Below, in pieces: positions 5,124-11,156 of a DNA stretch of 11,273 nt. Where the stretch lies: assembly GCA_945871415.1 (NCBI GenBank), contig CAMBWG010000037.1, positions 1 through 11,273 on the forward strand, given 5' to 3'. Positions within the stretch are counted from its first letter, which is position 1. Each line of letters starts with the position of its first letter. This DNA is from an uncultured Desulfovibrio sp. (GTDB lineage Bacteria > Desulfobacterota > Desulfovibrionia > Desulfovibrionales > Desulfovibrionaceae). The notes below the pieces were generated by a model. It was not told the DNA's origin, ran no database searches, and saw only the letters and a program-made list of their open reading frames with translations. The translations under genes and the position numbers were made by a program.

Positions 5124-5927
5124 ATGAATCACGAGGAAACGCCGCCGAAGAAGCGCAAGGCGGCACGGCAGAGGGCCGACGCGCTGGTGCACGCGCAGGG
5201 GCTGGCGGAAAGCCGCGAGCAGGCCCGGCGACTGATTATGGCGGGCAAGATTGCGCTGGAAGACGCCGGCCTGCCCCCGGGCGCGCCGCCCCTCAAGGTG
5301 GACAAGCCCGGGCATCCCTATCCGGAAGGGACGCTGTTCCGTCTGCTGGAGGGCGAACGATTTGTAAGCCGGGGAGCCTACAAGCTGCTGACCATCATGG
5401 AACGCTTCGGACTGGATGTGCGGGACTGCGTCTGTCTGGACGCGGGCGCGTCCACCGGCGGCTTCACGGACTGTCTGCTGCAGCATGGCGCGCGGCGCGT
5501 GTATGCCGTGGATGTGGGCCGCAACCAGCTGCACGAAAAGCTGCGGGCCGACACCCGCGTGATCAATCTGGAAGGCGTGAATCTGCGCCATGCGCCGGCC
5601 TCGCTGATTCCCGAAACCGTGGATCTTGTCGTGGCCGACGTATCCTTTATTTCTCTGACGCTGGTACTGCCGCCCTGCATGACCTGGCTCAGACCCGGCG
5701 GCCGGGCTGCCGTTCTCATCAAGCCCCAGTTCGAGCTGGGGCCGGGCGAAACGGTCAAGGGCGTTGTCCGCGACGAGGCGGCGCGGCAGCGGGCCGTGGA
5801 CAAGATTGTCACCTTCTGCGACGCACAGCTGGGGCTGGCGTGCGAAGGCGTGGTGCCTGCGGCCGTCAAGGGGCCGAAGGGCAATCAGGAATACATGGCT
5901 CTGTTTTCCCGACGCGCCGCAACATAG
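5124..5927 (+). CDS. tlyA: TlyA-family rRNA (cytidine-2'-O)-methyltransferase
   Basis: TlyA enzymes transfer a methyl group from S-adenosylmethionine to the 2'-OH of a cytidine in 23S rRNA (helix 69), and in some cases also 16S rRNA (helix 44); loss gives capreomycin resistance in mycobacteria. The 267-residue product has a basic N-terminal tail, an S4 RNA-binding domain at about 15-75 (ESREQARRLIMAGKI) and an FtsJ-type methyltransferase domain. LDAGASTGGFTD at 105-116 is the SAM loop. K87, D172 (ADVSF), K200 (LIKPQFE) and E256 (GNQEY) correspond to the family's K-D-K-E catalytic set. A purine-rich AGAAGGGA precedes ATG 5124. No hemolysin function should be read from the old name. A long hairpin repeat follows the stop. 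Confidence 0.93.
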   Translation: MNHEETPPKKRKAARQRADALVHAQGLAESREQARRLIMAGKIALEDAGLPPGAPPLKVDKPGHPYPEGTLFRLLEGERFVSRGAYKLLTIMERFGLDVRDCVCLDAGASTGGFTDCLLQHGARRVYAVDVGRNQLHEKLRADTRVINLEGVNLRHAPASLIPETVDLVVADVSFISLTLVLPPCMTWLRPGGRAAVLIKPQFELGPGETVKGVVRDEAARQRAVDKIVTFCDAQLGLACEGVVPAAVKGPKGNQEYMALFSRRAAT

Positions 5928-5948
5928 GCTCAGGACTCATTACGTTTT

Positions 5949-6006
5949 TTTGAGGGGGAAGAAACCCCTTTTGCTCGCGGCAAAAAGGTGTTTCTTCCCC
6001 CTCAAA
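5949..6006. repeat. Long near-perfect hairpin downstream of tlyA (hairpin family, copy 2)
   Basis: Arms 5949-5972 and 5983-6006 are complementary at 23 of 24 positions (TTTGAGGGGGAAGAAAC core) around a GC-rich loop containing GCTCGCGGC. The T-run is on the left side of the stem, and a C-rich tract follows, so it is not a normal plus-strand terminator. The arm style and loop resemble the hairpin at 1560-1610 in reversed orientation (CGCG-AGC against CGCGCTAGC). Confidence 0.7.
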
Positions 6007-6116
6007 CTCCCCCATCTTCCCCAAAACCCGCGCATAGTATACTGGCAGGTAAAGATAGATATTTTCATAACATAAAGTTATATTTTATTTTTTTGCATAT
6101 CATCCCGCAGAAAAAC

Positions 6117-6204
6117 AGCTCTTGATAACGCGAGGCGGCGACCAGCGCCGCCCGGTTTAAAGTGAGCGGCAAAACCGCGCTTTTGCCGGGAGAGTGGGGC
6201 CTGC
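6117..6204 (+). repeat. Dispersed intergenic repeat, copy D (diverged)
   Basis: It follows the order of copy B: ACGCGAGGCGGCG, then GCGCCGCCCGG (hairpin 1), then GCGGCAAAACCGCG with TTTTGCCG (hairpin 2, stem bases changed), ending near GGGGCCTGCGG. Hairpin 3 and the right end are absent. It lies upstream of the rpmE leader. Confidence 0.65.
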
Positions 6205-6306
6205 GGACTTGCAAAAAACGGCGAAACAGGCTACAGATTTGAGCCTTCATCTCGTGCAGCCACATGACAGCGGCGGGCAGGGGGCGAACGATTTCACGAA
6301 AACCAG

Positions 6307-6318
6307 CGGCATATGCCG
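6307..6318. promoter_or_regulatory. Perfect 12-bp palindrome in the rpmE leader
   Basis: CGGCATATGCCG is fully self-complementary and lies 8 nt before the GAGG Shine-Dalgarno of rpmE. It could be an operator, or a stem formed in the transcript by dimer contacts. No known regulator consensus is claimed. Confidence 0.35.
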
Positions 6319-6337
6319 ATGTTATGAGGTAGCAATC

Positions 6338-6550
6338 ATGAAGAAAGACATTCATCCCACCGTGTACAAGGCCACCATCACCTGCGCGTGCGGTCATCAG
6401 GAAGAAGTGCTCTCCACCAAGGGCGAACAGGTGCATGTCGAAGTGTGCTCCGCCTGCCATCCCTTCTTCACCGGCAAGCAGCGCTTCCTGGATACGGCCG
6501 GTCGCATCGACCGCTTCCGTAAGAAGTACGCCAAGTTCGGGCAGAAGTAA
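6338..6550 (+). CDS. rpmE: 50S ribosomal protein bL31 (zinc-binding type)
   Basis: bL31 bridges the large subunit's central protuberance to the small subunit head. The 70-residue product opens [10 protein letters not shown] and has CxC (C16, C18) and CxxC (C37, C40, in [13 protein letters not shown]), the four zinc ligands of the C-plus form. ATG 6338 is preceded by GAGG at 6326-6329. In-frame upstream start codons (from 6194) fall in repeat D and non-coding leader and are rejected. The order rpmE - DUF1385 - prfA is a known conserved arrangement. The zinc ligands mean this paralogue can act as a zinc store, but no Zur box is evident. Confidence 0.96.
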   Translation: MKKDIHPTVYKATITCACGHQEEVLSTKGEQVHVEVCSACHPFFTGKQRFLDTAGRIDRFRKKYAKFGQK

Positions 6551-6749
6551 GCGTCGCGCGCTTCGCTTCGCCTCGTGCGGTTCCTCGCCCCGTTTTTTCG
6601 GCGTGGGCGACGTTGTTTTTGCCTCCGGCGGGGCTGTTGCGCGTAGTACGGCGCACGGCCTTGACGGAGGCTTGACGTTTTGCGCTCCGGCACAATCCCG
6701 GCCGCGGCGCGGAAATGAGCGCGCCGTGACGCGCGCACGAAAACAGGAT

Positions 6750-7781
6750 ATGCATTTCCCCTTTTCCGGCGCGTGGCGGCACTGTCGTCGTCTGCTTACC
6801 GCGTCCCTGCTTGCGGCCGGCTGCCCGACGGTCGGCGGACAGGCCGTCATGGAAGGCGTCATGATGCGCAACGCCGACGTGTACGCACTGGCTCTGCGCA
6901 TGCCTGACGGCAGCATTCAGGCCCGGCGTCTGCCCTGGTTCAGTCTGACGCGCTTCTGCCTGTTCAAACTGCCCTTTGTTCGCGGCTTTCCGCTGCTGGT
7001 GGAAACGCTGGTCAACGGCATCAAGGCCCTGAATCGTTCGGCCGAGGCGCTGGCCGAGGGCGAGGAAGAGCCATTGCAAAACTGGCAGCTGGTGCTGACC
7101 ATGCTCTGCGCCGTGGGCATGGCGGTGCTGCTTTTCGTTGTCGCCCCGCACGGATTGTCCCTGCTCATGCAGTGGCTGGGGCTGGGCGGCGCGGTGGAAG
7201 GCCTGAGCTTCCATCTCTGGGACGGCTTTTTCAAGTGCTGCATCTTCATGCTCTATATCCGGGCCATCTCGTGGGTGCCGGATATCCGGCGCGTGTTCCA
7301 GTATCACGGTGCGGAACACAAGACCATTCACGCCTTTGAATCCGGGCAGACCGTCGATGCGGACTTTGCGGCGCGCATGAGCCGCCTGCATCCCCGTTGC
7401 GGCACGACTTTTCTCCTGTTTGTGATCTGCATCTCCATCGTGCTGCATGCGGTGCTGGTTCCTCTGCTGCTGGCGTACTGGTCGCCGGAACAGGCCTGGC
7501 TTAAGCATGCGGGCACGCTGCTTTTCAAGATTGCGCTGATTGTGCCCATCAGCGCGCTGGCGTATGAACTGATCCGTTTTGCCGCCAGACTGGACGACGG
7601 CATTGCGGCAACGATTCTGCGCGCGCCGGGACTGGCCCTGCAACGTCTGACCACCGAAGAGCCGGACGAAGGCCAGCTGGAAGTGGCCATTGTGGCCCTG
7701 TACGAAGCTCTGGGCCCCGAAGACGGCGCGCGGGTTCTGACGGTACCGCACAGCCTTCAGGACGACGTTCCCCGCGCCTAG
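6750..7781 (+). CDS. DUF1385 (YqhQ-like) membrane protein
   Basis: The 343-residue product belongs to the DUF1385/COG3872 family (B. subtilis YqhQ), predicted to be a metal-dependent membrane protein of unknown activity. The family signatures are all present: GGQAVMEGVMMR at 29-40, YHGAEHKTIHAFE at 185-197 and HPRCGT at 214-219. The conserved His, Glu and Cys in the last two could bind a metal (inference). Hydrophobic spans at about 114-134, 157-174, 219-242 and 256-273 suggest four membrane segments. The open frame extends back to 6435 into rpmE. ATG 6750 is chosen because it starts shortly before the family signature. Its AGGA is too close (1 nt), so GTG 6726 remains possible. Its TAG stop is the first triplet of repeat copy E. 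The family's habitual place beside rpmE and prfA suggests a link to translation or protein export. Confidence 0.85.
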   Translation: MHFPFSGAWRHCRRLLTASLLAAGCPTVGGQAVMEGVMMRNADVYALALRMPDGSIQARRLPWFSLTRFCLFKLPFVRGFPLLVETLVNGIKALNRSAEALAEGEEEPLQNWQLVLTMLCAVGMAVLLFVVAPHGLSLLMQWLGLGGAVEGLSFHLWDGFFKCCIFMLYIRAISWVPDIRRVFQYHGAEHKTIHAFESGQTVDADFAARMSRLHPRCGTTFLLFVICISIVLHAVLVPLLLAYWSPEQAWLKHAGTLLFKIALIVPISALAYELIRFAARLDDGIAATILRAPGLALQRLTTEEPDEGQLEVAIVALYEALGPEDGARVLTVPHSLQDDVPRA

Positions 7782-7890
7782 AACATTTTCAGTCTGAAAG
7801 GTTCGCATTTCAAACCACAGGGCCTGTCGTTTTGCGGAAAAAAACACGTTTTTCCGCTCACTTCTGGCCAGGCGGCCCGCGTTCCGCTCT
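7779..7890 (-). repeat. Dispersed intergenic repeat, copy E (inverted)
   Basis: Read on the minus strand this is the same element as copies A-D. It has a GCGGAACGCGGGCC block with part of hairpin 1 deleted, hairpin 2 (7834-7857, GCGGAAAAA with TTTTTTTCCGC), the linker AAAACGACAGGCC, a decayed hairpin 3 and the end CTGAAAATGTTCTAG. Its terminal TAG on the plus strand is the stop codon of the DUF1385 gene. Confidence 0.75.
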
Positions 7891-7995
7891 GTCTCTTTTT
7901 CTGCGCAGTCTGCGCCCCGACGTTTCCCGACGGGGCATATCGCATCCGCATGCGGTGCCGCCGGGACGGTCGAGCCCATTTCCCGAGGAGTATCT

Positions 7996-9072
7996 ATGTT
8001 TGCCAAGCTGGAAGGTCTGGAAAAAAAATATATGGAGTTGGAAAAAGCTCTTTCCGACCCGGAAGTCTTTAACGATCAGGATCACTACCGCAAGCTGACC
8101 AAGGCTCATGCCGACCTGCGCGACGTCGTGGAGCTCTTCCGCCGTCATCGTGACGCCGTGCGGGACATCGAGGACAACAAGGCCCTGCTGCACGATCCCG
8201 ATCCGGACATCAAGGCCATGGCACAGGAAGAAATCGCCGCGAGGGAGGCGGAACTGCCCGAAATCGAGCAGAAACTCAAGGTGCTTCTGCTCCCCAAGGA
8301 CCCGCTGGACGAAAAGAACACCATTCTGGAAATCCGCGCCGGTACCGGCGGCGAAGAAGCCGCTCTGTTTGCCGCGGATCTGTTCCGCATGTACAGCCGT
8401 TACGCCGAGCTCAAAGGCTGGAAGGTGGAAGTCATGAGCGAGTCGCCGTCCGATTCCGGCGGCTACAAGGAAATCATCTGCCTCATTTCCGGCGATCGCG
8501 TTTACAGCCATCTGAAGTTTGAAGCGGGCGCGCATCGCGTGCAGCGTGTCCCCGCCACGGAAACGCAGGGCCGTATCCATACCTCCGCCGCCACTGTGGC
8601 CGTCATGCCGGAAGCGGAAGAAGTGGACGTGGAAATCCGCCCCGAAGATCTGCGCATCGACATCTATCGCGCCTCGGGCGCAGGCGGCCAGCACGTCAAC
8701 AAGACGGAATCCGCGGTGCGCATTACGCATATTCCCACCGGCACCGTCGTGACCTGCCAGGACGAACGCTCACAGCACAAGAACAAGGCCCGCGCCATGA
8801 AGGTGCTCGCCTCGCGCATTCTTGCCGCCGAGCAGGAACGTCAGAACAGCGAACTTTCCGCGGACCGCAAGGCGCAGGTAGGCAGCGGCGACCGCTCCGA
8901 GCGCATCCGCACCTACAACTTCCCGCAGGGACGCTGCACGGATCACCGCATCAACCTTACGCTGTATTCTCTGGATCGCATCATGGAAGGCGAACTGGAC
9001 ACCCTGCTGGAAGCCCTGGCCACGGCCGCGCAGACCGAGGCCCTCAAGGCGCAGGCCGAAGACAGCGAATAG
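7996..9072 (+). CDS. prfA: Peptide chain release factor 1
   Basis: RF1 reads UAA and UAG in the ribosomal A site and triggers release of the finished peptide. The 358-residue product has the usual length and layout: an alpha-helical N-terminal domain at 1-100, the tripeptide anticodon PAT at 186-188 (which marks RF1 and not RF2), and the catalytic GGQ at 230-232 in [13 protein letters not shown]. The Gln is normally N5-methylated by PrmC, which is not encoded next door as it often is. GAGGAG at 7985-7990 precedes ATG 7996. The gene follows the DUF1385 protein after a 214-nt gap containing repeat copy E. Six of the eight complete genes here with the stop triplets I read end in TAG, so RF1 is well used. 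Confidence 0.97.
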   Translation: MFAKLEGLEKKYMELEKALSDPEVFNDQDHYRKLTKAHADLRDVVELFRRHRDAVRDIEDNKALLHDPDPDIKAMAQEEIAAREAELPEIEQKLKVLLLPKDPLDEKNTILEIRAGTGGEEAALFAADLFRMYSRYAELKGWKVEVMSESPSDSGGYKEIICLISGDRVYSHLKFEAGAHRVQRVPATETQGRIHTSAATVAVMPEAEEVDVEIRPEDLRIDIYRASGAGGQHVNKTESAVRITHIPTGTVVTCQDERSQHKNKARAMKVLASRILAAEQERQNSELSADRKAQVGSGDRSERIRTYNFPQGRCTDHRINLTLYSLDRIMEGELDTLLEALATAAQTEALKAQAEDSE

Positions 9073-9129
9073 CGCTCCGCCTGACGGAAAATCCTGCCGC
9101 TCCTGTTGCATGCCCCCGCCGGCCCCCTC

Positions 9130-9158
9130 TTGCGATTGCAGCCCGGCAGTGGCACAAT
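9130..9158 (+). promoter_or_regulatory. Weak sigma-70-like promoter candidate upstream of cheW
   Basis: TTGCGA (9130-9135), a 17-nt spacer and CACAAT (9153-9158) give four of six matches in each box. It could provide basal cheW transcription beside the better sigma-28 promoter. Confidence 0.25.
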
Positions 9159-9182
9159 AGACAGGTTATGGCGGCGCAGGCC

Positions 9183-9210
9183 TCAAGGTTGTTTGCGCTT
9201 TTGCCGATAA
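9183..9210 (+). promoter_or_regulatory. Sigma-28 (FliA) flagellar promoter for cheW
   Basis: GCCGATAA at 9203-9210 is an exact match to the sigma-28 -10 consensus. TCAAGGTT at 9183-9190 matches the TAAAGTTT -35 at six of eight positions with a 12-nt spacer (usual 11). Transcription would start near 9217, about 30 nt before the cheW ATG. That supports ATG 9248 over ATG 9218. Confidence 0.7.
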
Positions 9211-9247
9211 GAGAAGCATGCGTTCGCAGCCTTACGGAGGATTGTAC

Positions 9248-9724
9248 ATGAGCCAGCAGACCACAGAGCAGCAGGCACACGATGACGATCTGATACAGTT
9301 GGTGACCTTTCATATCGGCGACGAGGAATTCGGCGTGGATATTCTGGCGGTACAGGAAATCATCCGCCTGATGCAGATCACCATGGTGCCCCGCGCCCCC
9401 GCGTTTATCGAGGGCGTCATCAACCTGCGCGGCAAGGTCATTCCCGTGGTCAACATGCGCACGCGTTTCAACAAGCCCGCTGTGGAACACAACGCCAGCA
9501 CCCGTATCGTGGTCATGGAATTTGATCAGAAAATCGTGGGCTTCCTTGTGGATGCCGTCTCCGAGGTTCTGCGCATTCCCGCTTCCACCGTGGAAGAGGC
9601 CCCGCCGGTGGTGGCCGGTATCGGCTCCGAATATATCCGGGGCGTCGGCAAGCTGGGCGACAGGCTGCTGATCCTTCTCGATCTCAACTACCTGCTGAAC
9701 AACACAAGTCTGGAAGTCAATTAG
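9248..9724 (+). CDS. cheW: Chemotaxis coupling protein CheW
   Basis: CheW links methyl-accepting receptors to the CheA kinase in chemoreceptor arrays at the inner membrane. The 158-residue product is a single CheW domain: strands from IQLVTFHIGDEEFGVDI (about 16-32), the QEIIR turn at 36-40, VPRAPAFIEGVINLRGKVIPVV at 47-68 with the invariant NLRG at 59-62, and the second barrel through GVGKLGDRLLILLDL. ATG 9248 has GGAGGA at 9236-9241. The ATG at 9218 is rejected because the predicted transcript starts there. It stands alone, with no CheA, CheY or receptor gene near it, and ends in a strong terminator, so it is probably a monocistronic member of the flagellar regulon. Confidence 0.95.
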   Translation: MSQQTTEQQAHDDDLIQLVTFHIGDEEFGVDILAVQEIIRLMQITMVPRAPAFIEGVINLRGKVIPVVNMRTRFNKPAVEHNASTRIVVMEFDQKIVGFLVDAVSEVLRIPASTVEEAPPVVAGIGSEYIRGVGKLGDRLLILLDLNYLLNNTSLEVN

Positions 9725-9742
9725 CGCCGTTTTCAACGACGT

Positions 9743-9785
9743 TATGCCGGAGAAGGGAGATGTTCTCTTCTCCGGCATATTTTTT
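9743..9785 (+). terminator. Rho-independent terminator of cheW
   Basis: TATGCCGGAGAAG (9743-9755) and CTTCTCCGGCATA (9767-9779) form a perfect 13-bp stem, followed by T6 (9780-9785), 18 nt after the stop codon. Confidence 0.93.
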
Positions 9786-9787
9786 CA

Positions 9788-9865
9788 GCGGAAAAAACGC
9801 ATTTTTCCTCGAAACGACAGGCCGTATGGTTTGAAGCGCAACGCGTTTCAAACTGAAAAAGCTCT
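9788..9865 (+). repeat. Dispersed intergenic repeat, copy F (left part missing)
   Basis: It begins at hairpin 2 (GCGGAAAAAACGCATTTTTCC), just after the cheW terminator T-run. It keeps the GAAACGACAGGCCGTATG linker and hairpin 3 (9829-9853, GTTTGAAGCGC with GCGTTTCAAAC, a full 11-bp stem with one G-U), and ends CTGAAAAAGCTCT. Confidence 0.8.
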
Positions 9866-9880
9866 GCTTGCATACGAAAT

Positions 9881-9910
9881 GAAGAGGGCCCGCTTTCGCG
9901 GGCCCTCTTC
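9881..9910 (-). terminator. Probable terminator of ridA
   Basis: GAAGAGGGCCCGC and GCGGGCCCTCTTC form a perfect 13-bp stem. On the minus strand the loop is GAAA, a stable GNRA tetraloop. The following ATTTCGTATG has a poor U-tract. It lies 51 nt after the ridA stop. Confidence 0.6.
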
Positions 9911-9961
9911 GTCAGCACCTGCACCGCCTCCGGCGCTGCCGCAGGCGGCGTCACAGGGGCG

Positions 9962-10336
9962 TTATTTTACGGCGATGGCTTCGATTTCCACGCGCGCGCC
10001 GAGCGGCAAAGCGGCCACGGCAACGCAGCTGCGCGCCGGATAGGGCGCGGAGAAGAATTCCTTGTACACTTCGTTGACGGCGGCAAAGTCACCCATGTCC
10101 GCCAGAAAAACATTGACCTTGAACACCTTGCTCATGGAGGAACCGCCGGCTTCGATAACGGCCTTCACATTGTTGAGGGATTGCCGGGCCTGATCCGCGA
10201 TGCCTTCGGGCATGCTCTTGGTCAGCGGATTCACCGGAATCTGACCGGAGCTGAACACGAGATTATCAAGAGTCGTCCCCTGAGAGTAGGGGCCAATGGC
10301 GGCAGGGGCCTTTTCGGTGGCAATGGGCTTGAACAT
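9962..10336 (-). CDS. ridA: RidA family enamine/imine deaminase
   Basis: RidA hydrolyses reactive 2-aminoacrylate and related enamines released by PLP-dependent dehydratases, protecting other PLP enzymes. The 124-residue product has the expected length and landmarks: GPYSQG at 15-20 with Tyr17, the FSSGQIP strand at 28-34, Arg102 in ARSCVAVAALP (the substrate carboxylate-binding Arg of active family members) and Glu117 in VEIEAIAV. A good AGGAG Shine-Dalgarno lies 8 nt before the start. It follows the aldolase gene on the same strand after about 200 nt. That gap contains an inverted repeat (10420-10459), so it probably has its own promoter. Confidence 0.95.
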   Translation of the reverse strand: MFKPIATEKAPAAIGPYSQGTTLDNLVFSSGQIPVNPLTKSMPEGIADQARQSLNNVKAVIEAGGSSMSKVFKVNVFLADMGDFAAVNEVYKEFFSAPYPARSCVAVAALPLGARVEIEAIAVK

Positions 10337-10419
10337 GGAAGCTTCTCCTTCTGAAACACAGGTGTCGGCGCATGTGCGCAGACCTGCTTTTCCCAGATTT
10401 CAGGCTTTTTTTCAAGCCG

Positions 10420-10459
10420 TGAAACATCACGAATACCGTGCTTCGGCGTCGATGTTTCA
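10420..10459. repeat. Inverted repeat upstream of ridA
   Basis: TGAAACATC (10420-10428) and GATGTTTCA (10451-10459) are perfect 9-bp complements 22 nt apart, about 85-125 nt before ridA. They could form a stem at the 3' end of the aldolase transcript or be two half-sites for a regulator. No U-tract follows on either side. Confidence 0.5.
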
Positions 10460-10538
10460 TACCGGGGACCTGCCAAAAACAGGCGGCGGAGCGGCTGTGC
10501 CCGCCCCCCGAAAGAGGAAGCTAACAACGCGCTCCCTC

Positions 10539-11156
10539 TCAGCAGCCTCCCATGCTTTCCAGCTGCATGCCGGCGAGGTGCTCAAGGTGTTCGGACAGAT
10601 CCAGACAGAAGGACGGATTTTCGCCGTGGCAGCAGAGGCCGTGTCCTTCCATCCAGACGGCCGGGGCCGTTTGTGCCGCCTGCGCCACGGTCCGGGCCAG
10701 TTCCGGTGTCCCCGGCGGCAGGGCGGGCACAAAGGCCAGACGCTGTTTCCAGGTCCGGGCCTCAAACAGAGGCAGGGACAGAAAGGCTTCCCGCCAGTTT
10801 TCACCTTCTTTTGCGGCAAGCCGCAGCGACAGGGCCAGCAGCCGGGGCGGATGCGTATGCAGCACGGCCCGCGTTTGCGGTAAAGCTGCGTAGATAGCCA
10901 GATGCATCAGCCCTTCGGAGGAAGCCGGGCCCCCGCGCAGAAGCGTACCGTCGGGAGTCTGTACGCAGGCATCTTCCTCCCGCAGTCGGCCCTTGGCGCA
11001 GCCAGATCGGGTAATCAGCATCGCGCCGTCGGCCAGACGCACGCTGGCATTGCCGTTGAAGCCCCGCAGCAGACCAGTCTGCCAGGCATCCCGGCACAGC
11101 CGCGTCAGCGTCTGCCAGGAGACGGCGGCTTCGCCCGCAAGCGAGATATCAGGCAT
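10539..11156 (-). CDS. Class II aldolase/adducin family protein
   Basis: The 205-residue product resembles FucA-type sugar-phosphate aldolases and MtnB-type dehydratases, which are zinc enzymes. FNGNASVR at 33-40 matches the phosphate-binding loop. Glu81 in ASSEG is the likely catalytic acid/base. His100 and His102 (HTH) and His172 (GHGL) are the likely metal ligands. The substrate is uncertain: fuculose-1-P-like, 5-deoxyribulose-1-P or methylthioribulose-1-P. I chose ATG 11156 and not the in-frame 11192, because GGGGAGG lies 6 nt before it and the upstream gene's TGA overlaps it (ATGCCTGA), a translational-coupling arrangement. The protein ends in Gly-Gly-Cys. ridA lies downstream on the same strand. 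Confidence 0.85.
   Translation of the reverse strand: MPDISLAGEAAVSWQTLTRLCRDAWQTGLLRGFNGNASVRLADGAMLITRSGCAKGRLREEDACVQTPDGTLLRGGPASSEGLMHLAIYAALPQTRAVLHTHPPRLLALSLRLAAKEGENWREAFLSLPLFEARTWKQRLAFVPALPPGTPELARTVAQAAQTAPAVWMEGHGLCCHGENPSFCLDLSEHLEHLAGMQLESMGGC

Larger units (their letters stand above)
6007..6337 (+). other. AT-rich island and rpmE leader region
   Basis: Nothing here looks coding. An AT-rich island (about 6050-6105) contains the inverted repeat ATAAC-N5-GTTAT (6067-6081) and a TATCAT box (6098-6103) that lacks a good -35. Repeat copy D follows. After it, TTGCAA (6209-6214), a 17-nt spacer and TACAGA (6232-6237) form a weak promoter candidate that would give rpmE a leader of about 94 nt. 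The leader carries a short AGGCT/AGCCT stem and a perfect 12-bp palindrome (6307-6318). Confidence 0.4.

Noticed and set aside
6067..6081. ATAAC-N5-GTTAT as a Zur box for rpmE
   Set aside because: Arms are only 5 bp in an AT-rich stretch about 260 nt from rpmE, and zinc-type bL31 is usually not the Zur-repressed paralogue.
6435..6749. Long N-terminal extension of the DUF1385 frame into rpmE
   Set aside because: It overlaps rpmE, is Arg/Ser/Ala-rich shadow sequence, and precedes the family signature by far more than usual.
6468..8006. 512-residue minus-strand open frame opposite the DUF1385 gene
   Set aside because: It is Gln/Arg/His-rich and antisense to a well-recognised gene with intact motifs, a typical GC-rich shadow.
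9147..9160. TGGCAC upstream of cheW as a sigma-54 promoter
   Set aside because: No TTGC(A/T) element follows at the required spacing.
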